A DNA stretch of 17,196 nucleotides from RFPI01 sp964398195 (GTDB taxonomy: Bacteria > Pseudomonadota > Gammaproteobacteria > Burkholderiales > Methylophilaceae): contig CAYNLW010000026.1 of the NCBI GenBank assembly GCA_964398195.1, positions 1 to 17,196 of the forward strand, given 5' to 3'. Shown here one piece after another: positions 1 to 5,312 of the stretch; within the stretch, counting starts at the first letter, position 1, and each line of letters begins with the position of its first letter. A program made the position numbers and the translations under genes. Below the pieces are notes generated by a model. The model saw nothing but the letters and a program-made list of their open reading frames with translations, was not told the origin of the DNA and searched no databases.

Positions 1-1
1 C

Positions 2-268
2 CCGCGCGGCAAGCCTATGTCGGCCAGAACCATACAGCACAGAATGAAATATTGGGCGATTAAACAAGGCATCAATAGCAACTTACACCCGCATTTATTG
101 CGCCATAGTTTTGCTACCCATGTGTTGCAATCGAGCGGCGATTTACGCGCTGTGCAAGAAATGTTGGGGCACGCCAATATCAGCACCACACAGGTATATA
201 CCCATTTAGATTTCCAACATCTGGCCAAGATATACGACAAAACCCACCCGCGCGCCAAAAAAAATTGA
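2..268 (+). CDS. xerC: Tyrosine recombinase XerC, C-terminal part (5' end outside window)
   Basis: XerC works with XerD at the dif site to resolve chromosome dimers at cell division. Only the last 88 codons are present, entering in frame at base 2. The fragment holds the end of the catalytic domain: HPHLLRHSFATH carries the His-x-x-Arg pair, LGHAN carries the second conserved His, and TTQVYTH carries the Tyr nucleophile. The tail (YTHLDFQHLAKIYDKTHPRA) is of the XerC type; XerD proteins have a different sequence after YTH. It ends at TGA, and no clear terminator follows. The next 145 bases before sodB hold no gene that I can support. Family assignment is firm; XerC rather than XerD is judged from the C-terminal motif. 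Confidence 0.93.
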   Translation, partial: PRGKPMSARTIQHRMKYWAIKQGINSNLHPHLLRHSFATHVLQSSGDLRAVQEMLGHANISTTQVYTHLDFQHLAKIYDKTHPRAKKN

Positions 269-413
269 ACTAATTAAAGCAAATCGAGTTCAATCTTGAG
301 ATGCCAATACAGCGACACTGCTTAGCTTTGCGCTTTTAGATAGTGGATGGCTTGTGGCAAAATACGCGTTCTAAATTTTTTAATAACCCGCACAATTGAT
401 AAGGAAAAACACC

Positions 414-995
414 ATGGAACATCAATTACCTGCATTACCTTATGCTAAAAATGCTTTGGCACCGCATATTTCTGAAGAAACCATCGATTTTCACTACGGC
501 AAACATCATCAAACCTATGTCACCAATCTGAATAATCTGATTAAAGGTGGCGAGTTTGAAAATAGCAGCTTAGAGGACATCATCAAGAAATCTGCTGGTG
601 GCGTGTATAACAATTCAGCGCAAATCTGGAATCACACTTTTTTCTGGAATAGCATGAAACCCAACGGTGGTGGCGAGCCTAAAGGCGCTTTAGCAGCCGC
701 GATCAATGCCAAATGGGGTTCTTTTGAAGAATTTAAAAAGGCTTTCCAAGCCTCTGCCGTAGGTAACTTTGGCTCAGGTTGGACTTGGTTGGTGAAAAAA
801 GCCGATGGCAGTGTCGATATCGTCAATATGGGCGCCGCTGGTACGCCGCTGACCACAGGCGACAAAGCCTTGCTGACTATCGATGTATGGGAACATGCTT
901 ACTACATCGACTATCGCAATGCCCGCGCTAAGTTCGTCGAAGTATTCTTGAACTCATTAGCCAACTGGGACTTTGCAGAAGCGAATTTCGCCTAA
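414..995 (+). CDS. sodB: Superoxide dismutase, iron type
   Basis: Converts superoxide to hydrogen peroxide and oxygen in the cytoplasm. The protein is 193 residues, as usual for FeSOD. All four metal ligands are visible: His27 (FHYGKHH), His74 (WNHTFFW), Asp157 and His161 (DVWEHAYYIDY). The pattern NNSAQIWNHTFFWNSM plus FGSGWTWLV is typical of the iron type rather than the manganese type. The ATG at 414 is chosen because AAGGA lies 8 bases upstream (401-405); an in-frame TTG at 396 precedes this ribosome-binding site and is unlikely. The last seven codons, including the stop, lie in an exact 21-bp tandem duplication. A strong terminator follows, so sodB is probably monocistronic. No clear promoter was identified in 269-413. 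Confidence 0.96.
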   Translation: MEHQLPALPYAKNALAPHISEETIDFHYGKHHQTYVTNLNNLIKGGEFENSSLEDIIKKSAGGVYNNSAQIWNHTFFWNSMKPNGGGEPKGALAAAINAKWGSFEEFKKAFQASAVGNFGSGWTWLVKKADGSVDIVNMGAAGTPLTTGDKALLTIDVWEHAYYIDYRNARAKFVEVFLNSLANWDFAEANFA

Positions 996-1019
996 ATCGA
1001 AGCGAATTTCGCCTAAATC
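978..1019 (+). repeat. Perfect 21-bp tandem duplication over the sodB stop codon
   Basis: The 21 bases at 978-998 (starting GAAGCGAATTTCGCC, including the TAA and three further bases) are repeated exactly at 999-1019. Because 21 is a multiple of three, the second copy repeats the same codons and stop in frame. The protein end is unchanged. Confidence 0.95.
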
Positions 1020-1053
1020 ATAAACCAATATTGTTCAATCAATATTCCATACA

Positions 1054-1083
1054 AAGCCGCCTGACATTTAGGCGGCTTTTTTA
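1054..1083 (+). terminator. Intrinsic terminator of sodB
   Basis: A perfect 9-bp stem, AAGCCGCCT paired with AGGCGGCTT, closes a short loop (GACATTT) and runs into a T tract, 59 bases past the sodB stop. Confidence 0.92.
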
Positions 1084-1137
1084 TTGCTAGCCTAGTTTTA
1101 TTAATAGCCTAGCAGGCTCATTGGCCACAATATTTAC

Positions 1138-1143
1138 TATAAT
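1138..1143 (+). promoter_or_regulatory. -10 element (TATAAT) upstream of the glycosyltransferase gene
   Basis: A perfect TATAAT lies 31 bases before the preferred TTG start at 1175. No good -35 is seen at 17-18 bp upstream. It lies inside the 5' extension of the reading frame, which argues against the upstream start at 1121. Confidence 0.5.
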
Positions 1144-1174
1144 CGTACTGATTGAAGCTTTCTTTAGGAACATT

Positions 1175-2092
1175 TTGAGCTCGGTAAAAATACTTTTATG
1201 TTGTTTTAATGGACAACAATATCTGCCACAGCAACTCGATTCGATTGCCCAACAAAGCCATCAAGATTGGTCAGTGATTGCAAGCGATGACGGCTCTAGT
1301 GACGATACTTTGGCCATATTGCAAAGCTATCAGCAGCGCTGGGGAGCGGATAAATTACAGATACGCGGTGGGCCACGCGCAGGTTTTGCCCGAAATTTCC
1401 TTAGCTTGGCTAGCGATAGCAGCTTACAGGCGGATTATTACGCTTACTGCGATCAAGACGATATTTGGTTACCAGAAAAATTAAGCTGCGCCATTAGCCA
1501 GTTACAAGGCTTAGACACAAACCAGCCGCTGCTTTATTGTGGCCGGACCCAGTATATCAATCATCAACTGCAAGCACAGGGATACTCTGCACTATTTCAC
1601 GGACCATTCGGATTTGCTAATGCCTTGGTGCAATGCGTGGCTGGCGGCAATACCATGTTATTTAACCAAGCTCTGAAAAATTTACTGCAACAAGCCGGTC
1701 AAGTGGACGTTGCTTCACATGATTGGTGGACTTATCAGTTGGCCACAGGCAGCCAAGGTCAGGTGGTCTATGATGCCCAAGCACTGGTGCTATACCGTCA
1801 GCATGATGCTGCCTTAGTTGGCTCTAATATTGGGATCAAGGCCAGCATAAAGCGTATCAGGCAAATGCTGGCGGGAGATTATCGTGCATGGAATGATTTG
1901 AATATCGCTGCTTTGCTGCAATGTCAGCATTTACTTACAGCGCAGCATCAAGTCATGCTGCAACAATTTAGTGAACTTAGAAACGCCAATTGGCGTCAAC
2001 GTCTGCGCATGATGCAGCGTTGTGGACTATACCGCCAAGATGCTAAGTCGCATTTGGCTTTATATTTAGCTGCTGTGCTGAATAAACTCTAG
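1175..2092 (+). CDS. Family 2 glycosyltransferase
   Basis: Likely a cytoplasmic or membrane-associated inverting sugar transferase (GT-A fold) acting on a cell-surface polysaccharide; donor and acceptor cannot be read from the sequence. The 305-residue product opens with a beta strand and nucleotide-binding start (VKILLCCFNGQQYLPQQLDSI), followed by DDGSSDDT (residues 38-45) and the metal-binding DQDDIWLPEK region (93-102). It resembles rhamnosyltransferase-like GT2 enzymes. A TTG start at 1175 is chosen: AGGAA (1166-1170) is just upstream, and a TATAAT at 1138 would sit inside any longer protein. The alternative start at 1121 would add a hydrophobic stretch. No other polysaccharide gene is nearby, so this is an isolated glycosyltransferase. 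Two small genes follow on the same strand with short gaps. Confidence 0.85.
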   Translation: MSSVKILLCCFNGQQYLPQQLDSIAQQSHQDWSVIASDDGSSDDTLAILQSYQQRWGADKLQIRGGPRAGFARNFLSLASDSSLQADYYAYCDQDDIWLPEKLSCAISQLQGLDTNQPLLYCGRTQYINHQLQAQGYSALFHGPFGFANALVQCVAGGNTMLFNQALKNLLQQAGQVDVASHDWWTYQLATGSQGQVVYDAQALVLYRQHDAALVGSNIGIKASIKRIRQMLAGDYRAWNDLNIAALLQCQHLLTAQHQVMLQQFSELRNANWRQRLRMMQRCGLYRQDAKSHLALYLAAVLNKL

Positions 2093-2123
2093 GAATAAGC
2101 TTAATCACTTGCGGACTGCCAGC

Positions 2124-2372
2124 ATGAACAAGCAACAATTGTTATTACAAGCCACACAATTAGCGCTAGCCGGCGAGTGGGATAAAGCGCATGAGATAGT
2201 GCAGGATATGAACGACAGTGAGGCTTGTTGGATACATGCGGTGCTACATAAAATCGAAGGCGATGAGTGGAATAGCCGCTACTGGTATGCCCGTAGTCAA
2301 CATCAATATGAGCAATTTGATGATACTGAATTGGAATTAAAAAGCATTGCAAGCCGTTTGAATGATGAATAG
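2124..2372 (+). CDS. Small conserved hypothetical protein (82 aa)
   Basis: I do not recognise a function. The predicted protein is soluble, acidic and mostly helical, with no signal peptide. The central part (SEACWIHAVLHKIEGDEWNSRYWYARS) resembles a short hypothetical family seen in beta- and gammaproteobacteria, with a W-hAxLHxxEGD-xxN-xYWY pattern, possibly a single helical-repeat unit. The ATG at 2124 is preferred because residues before it look unconserved; the ribosome-binding site is weak. It starts 31 bases after the glycosyltransferase and ends 12 bases before the next start, so co-transcription is likely. The aromatic pattern suggests real selection, but the role is unknown. Confidence 0.7.
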   Translation: MNKQQLLLQATQLALAGEWDKAHEIVQDMNDSEACWIHAVLHKIEGDEWNSRYWYARSQHQYEQFDDTELELKSIASRLNDE

Positions 2373-2384
2373 AATGTGCCCCCT

Positions 2385-2693
2385 ATGTTGAAACGTTTAT
2401 TAATTGCTGTCTTACTACCGCTGCTGTTGGTGATTTCGCAACAACAGCTGTTGGCGCATGAAATTTCCCATACGCCTACCCCTAGCCAGCAGCAAGACAA
2501 GCATCAAGCGCCACATAGCGATTTCTGTTCGCAATGTGCGCAATCCGCCGGACTTGCTTCAGGTTTATTGCCTGAAATATTCTCAGTAAGCGCCTTACAA
2601 GTTCATGTTTGCCCTGCAGATGAAGCGCAAACAAGCGCGCTATCCTCCTGCTATCAACCTTTCTCCGCACGCGCCCCACCTAGCATCCTTTAA
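2385..2693 (+). CDS. Small secreted His/Cys-rich protein (DUF2946-like) upstream of the ZnuD-like receptor
   Basis: A 102-residue protein with a clear Sec signal: MLKRLL, then a long Leu/Val/Ile stretch, with likely cleavage after LLA (residue 24). The mature part begins with two H-x3-H pairs (His25/His29, His40/His44) followed by a CxxC (Cys48, Cys51), and two further cysteines lie near the end. It resembles the DUF2946 type of small proteins often found beside TonB receptors for metals. Metal binding or delivery in the periplasm is inferred from the ligand-rich mature start and from the receptor gene 93 bases downstream. The ATG at 2385 is preferred over a GTG at 2376; neither has a strong ribosome-binding site. 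Exact function is unknown. Confidence 0.68.
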   Translation: MLKRLLIAVLLPLLLVISQQQLLAHEISHTPTPSQQQDKHQAPHSDFCSQCAQSAGLASGLLPEIFSVSALQVHVCPADEAQTSALSSCYQPFSARAPPSIL

Positions 2694-2711
2694 TTAAACA
2701 AAGCAGTTCTA

Positions 2712-2753
2712 AACCTCTGATAGTTAACCTCTGCTGGTTAAGCTCTGAAGGTC
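2712..2753 (+). repeat. Three imperfect 14-bp direct repeats before the ZnuD-like gene
   Basis: Copies AACCTCTGATAGTT, AACCTCTGCTGGTT and AAGCTCTGAAGGTC lie head to tail at 2712-2725, 2726-2739 and 2740-2753. They end 33 bases before the receptor start codon. They could be an operator or part of the leader RNA; no Zur-type palindrome was recognised here. Confidence 0.65.
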
Positions 2754-2786
2754 CAGAAAATTTTTTGTTTTTTACAAGGATTTTGT

Positions 2787-4877
2787 ATGAAAAAATTGAT
2801 TACGCTGGCTCATGGCGTTCATTCATTGAGCATTGCTGGTTTGGTCTCGCTGGCGCTAAATAGTTGGTCAGCGCATGCGGAAAATGTCGCTCCCTCTGTG
2901 CCGATTACCGGCAACCCACTAGGCGTTAGTTCAGACCAGTTGGTCGTGCCTGTGTCTATTCTGAATGGTCGCGAATTATCCTTGCGCCGCGAGAGCACTT
3001 TGGGTGAAACCTTAAGTAGCACGCCTGGCGTCAATTCAACCTATTACGGTCCCAATGCCTCAAGGCCAATTATTCGCGGCATGGATGGTGATCGCGTCAG
3101 AATTATGCAGAACGGTGTTGGTTTGCTAGATGCCTCTGCTATTAGCCCCGATCATGCAGTAGGCGCAGATCCGTTTATCGCTGAACAAATTGAAGTGATA
3201 CGCGGTCCAGCCACCGTGCTATATGGCGCGGGGGCGATAGGTGGGGTGGTCAATATTATTGACCATCGCATTCCTAAAGAGGCGGTGAATGGCATTACTG
3301 GACGCGGTGAATTGCGATATGGTGGTGCCGAACGCGAAAAAGGTGGGGTAGCGGTCATCGATGTTGGCAATGGCTTATTTGCCTTGCATGCCGATGTTTA
3401 TCAACGCAAGACAGAGGACTTATCGATTCCAGGCTTTGCCGTGACGCGTCGCGGTGAAGCTGATGGCCAAGGGGTAAGACTAAGACGTGGTCGCGTACTG
3501 AATACCGCAGCCGAAAGTAATGGCGGTGCTATAGGCGCTTCTTTGACATTTGATAAAGGGCATATCGGATTATCGGTATCTACCGCCTCTAGTCGATATG
3601 GCATTCCTTTTGATGGTGATGAGCTAATTAATATGGATATGTTGACCCAACGCACCGAGTTTTCTTCAGAAATTCGTGAATTGGGCGGGCTGGTGGAACG
3701 CATCAAATTTAGAATGGCACATACTGATTATCGCCATACTGAGTTTGAAAACGCTGAAGCCAAAACCAAATTTATGAATAGCGGAGTTGAAGGCACATTG
3801 GAGGCCGCACACCAAAAATTCGGCAATTTAAGTGGCGTGGTGGGGTTTCAATTCGAAAATACCAAACTTGGCTCCAATCCTTTAGGCGATCACGGTCATG
3901 CGCTACTTCCTTCTACCAGAACTTCTAGACAGGGCGTTTATGTGTATGAGGAATTGCCGATTGATGACCTCAAGCTTAGTTTAGGTGGCCGGGTAGATAG
4001 AATTAATTTGCGCTCTGGTGGCGGAGGCGAAGTGCATGAAGGCGAGCCGCATTTTGGTGAAGCGAGCTCTAAACATTTCAATACCGTTAATCTATCCGCT
4101 GGCGCTTTATTTAAGCTAGATCAAAATTGGAGTATAGGCAGCAATCTCACCCATACCGAACGCGCCCCTACAGCGACTGAATTATTTGCCGATGGCGTCC
4201 ATCATGCGACACGTTTATATGAACAAGGTAATCGGGAATTAAATAAAGAGCGTTCTAACGGTATAGATGCACAATTACGCTGGAAAGACGCTAAAAACAA
4301 TTTCAATATTGGTGCTTATTACACCCGCTTTCATAACTTTATCAACTTATCCAAAACAGGCGATTTAGTGAATGATGAGGGTGAGATTTTGACCAACCCA
4401 GCACCCGGCGAAGATACCGAAAGATTAGCGATTTTTAGAGGCGATCGAGTGACCTTCCGTGGCATTGAATCAGATGGCCGATTTAGAGTCTATGAAGGCA
4501 GTGGCGATTTGGATCTGACTGTGCGTGGCGATTATGTGCGCGCCAATAACAGCGATACAGGCAATCCAGTACCAAGAATCTCGCCTATGCGACTGGGTTT
4601 CGGTTTGGATTATCGCTTTAATCAAGTCGGTGCGCGTTTAGATGTATTGCATGGCTTTAAGCAAAATCGTACCGATGCTGAAGAGTTTGCTACAGACAGC
4701 TATACCTTGGTGAACGCCACCGCGACTTATCGCTTACCCAGTAGTTATGGCCTAGAATTATTTGCTAGAGCAAGAAACTTGCTAGACCAAGAAATTCGTG
4801 AACATAGCTCATTCTTGAAAGAGATTGCCCCCATGGGTGGACGTGCGCTGATGCTAGGGATACGTGGCGAGTTTTAA
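2787..4877 (+). CDS. znuD: TonB-dependent outer-membrane receptor, ZnuD-like (zinc uptake)
   Basis: Imports a ligand, probably zinc, across the outer membrane using TonB energy. The 696-residue product has a signal peptide (cleavage likely after SAHA, residue 31) and a TonB-box-like segment (DQLVVPVSIL). The plug domain contains RPIIRGMDGDRVRIMQNG, SPDHAV and IEVIRGPATVLYGAGAIGGV, followed by a beta-barrel that ends in Phe, as outer-membrane porin-fold proteins do. The Asp122-His123 pair in SPDH corresponds, as I recall, to zinc ligands in the plug of Neisseria ZnuD. Predicted outer loops contain GDHGHA (about 366-371) and a His/Glu-rich stretch (about 410-431). The start is supported by AAGGA 6 bases upstream. 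A His/Cys-rich secreted protein precedes it and yggX follows 40 bases later. Zinc is the best guess; another metal or a heme-like ligand is possible. Confidence 0.87.
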   Translation: MKKLITLAHGVHSLSIAGLVSLALNSWSAHAENVAPSVPITGNPLGVSSDQLVVPVSILNGRELSLRRESTLGETLSSTPGVNSTYYGPNASRPIIRGMDGDRVRIMQNGVGLLDASAISPDHAVGADPFIAEQIEVIRGPATVLYGAGAIGGVVNIIDHRIPKEAVNGITGRGELRYGGAEREKGGVAVIDVGNGLFALHADVYQRKTEDLSIPGFAVTRRGEADGQGVRLRRGRVLNTAAESNGGAIGASLTFDKGHIGLSVSTASSRYGIPFDGDELINMDMLTQRTEFSSEIRELGGLVERIKFRMAHTDYRHTEFENAEAKTKFMNSGVEGTLEAAHQKFGNLSGVVGFQFENTKLGSNPLGDHGHALLPSTRTSRQGVYVYEELPIDDLKLSLGGRVDRINLRSGGGGEVHEGEPHFGEASSKHFNTVNLSAGALFKLDQNWSIGSNLTHTERAPTATELFADGVHHATRLYEQGNRELNKERSNGIDAQLRWKDAKNNFNIGAYYTRFHNFINLSKTGDLVNDEGEILTNPAPGEDTERLAIFRGDRVTFRGIESDGRFRVYEGSGDLDLTVRGDYVRANNSDTGNPVPRISPMRLGFGLDYRFNQVGARLDVLHGFKQNRTDAEEFATDSYTLVNATATYRLPSSYGLELFARARNLLDQEIREHSSFLKEIAPMGGRALMLGIRGEF

Positions 4878-4917
4878 TTTTGCGTTATGATGATGTTTTT
4901 TTGATGGGAATTGAGTG

Positions 4918-5190
4918 ATGGCAAGAATGGTGAATTGTGTGAAATTGGGTCGTGAAGCAGAAGGTCTTGCTTTCCCACCCTATCCCGGTGAACTGGGTAA
5001 GAAAATATTCGACAACGTGTCCAAAGAAGCATGGGCAGGCTGGCTAAAACAACAAACCATGCTAGTGAATGAAAATCGCTTGAGCATGGCCGACCCAGCC
5101 GCCAGAAAATATTTATTACAACAAACCGAAGCCTATTTCTTTGGCGGCGGCGCCGACCAAGCCAGTGGCTACATCCCACCGAAAAGCTAA
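4918..5190 (+). CDS. yggX: Fe(2+)-trafficking / oxidative damage protection protein YggX
   Basis: A small cytoplasmic protein linked to protection of iron-sulfur clusters from oxidation. At 90 residues it has the family length. It shows the conserved Cys7 (MARMVNCVKL), the block REAEGLAFPPYPGELGKKI and the helix SKEAWAGWLKQQTMLVNE. The ATG at 4918 is preferred over the adjacent GTG at 4915: it matches the family N-terminus and has GGGAA at good spacing (4906-4910). In many proteobacteria yggX sits next to mutY; here it follows the ZnuD-like receptor, which places two metal-related genes in one likely transcription unit. A hairpin terminator starts 28 bases after the stop. Confidence 0.95.
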   Translation: MARMVNCVKLGREAEGLAFPPYPGELGKKIFDNVSKEAWAGWLKQQTMLVNENRLSMADPAARKYLLQQTEAYFFGGGADQASGYIPPKS

Positions 5191-5218
5191 ACTATTCTGC
5201 AATAGTAGCGCCTCTAAC

Positions 5219-5260
5219 ACAAGCCGATGTCATATGATTGTCATCGGCTTGTCATTTTTG
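5219..5260 (+). terminator. Terminator after yggX, overlapping the ppk1 Pho box
   Basis: A perfect 11-bp stem (ACAAGCCGATG with CATCGGCTTGT) with a 12-base loop is followed within two bases by TTTTT. The same bases carry three TGTCAT repeats at 11-bp spacing, so the element appears to do two jobs. Confidence 0.8.
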
Positions 5261-5271
5261 TTTAGTAAAAT
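5228..5271 (+). promoter_or_regulatory. Pho box and -10 of the ppk1 promoter
   Basis: TGTCAT occurs at 5228-5233, 5239-5244 and 5250-5255, an exact 11-bp period, which is the arrangement of PhoB half-sites (consensus CTGTCAT). A -10 hexamer, TAAAAT, lies at 5266-5271, 10 bp after the last half-site, where PhoB normally replaces the -35 contact. Transcription would start near 5278, leaving a leader of about 35 bases. The Pho box pattern is seen directly; PhoB control is inferred. Confidence 0.8.
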
Positions 5272-5312
5272 AATGAATATTTTTTTGATTCTTTTTCTGA
5301 CTGCCTCTGCGC

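Noticed and set aside
269..413. A promoter or Fur site in front of sodB
   Set aside because: Several loose -10/-35 pairs can be drawn but none has good spacing, and no Fur-type palindrome is visible.
632..865. A 77-codon open frame on - inside sodB
   Set aside because: It lies wholly inside a gene with every catalytic residue intact, and its translation is low-complexity.
2760..2786. T-rich stretch before the ZnuD-like gene as a possible terminator
   Set aside because: There is no stable GC stem before the T run, and the run is followed directly by the gene's AAGGA ribosome-binding site.
3152..3706. Open frames on - inside the ZnuD-like gene
   Set aside because: They are shadows of a well-supported receptor gene; their translations show no family pattern and no ribosome-binding site.
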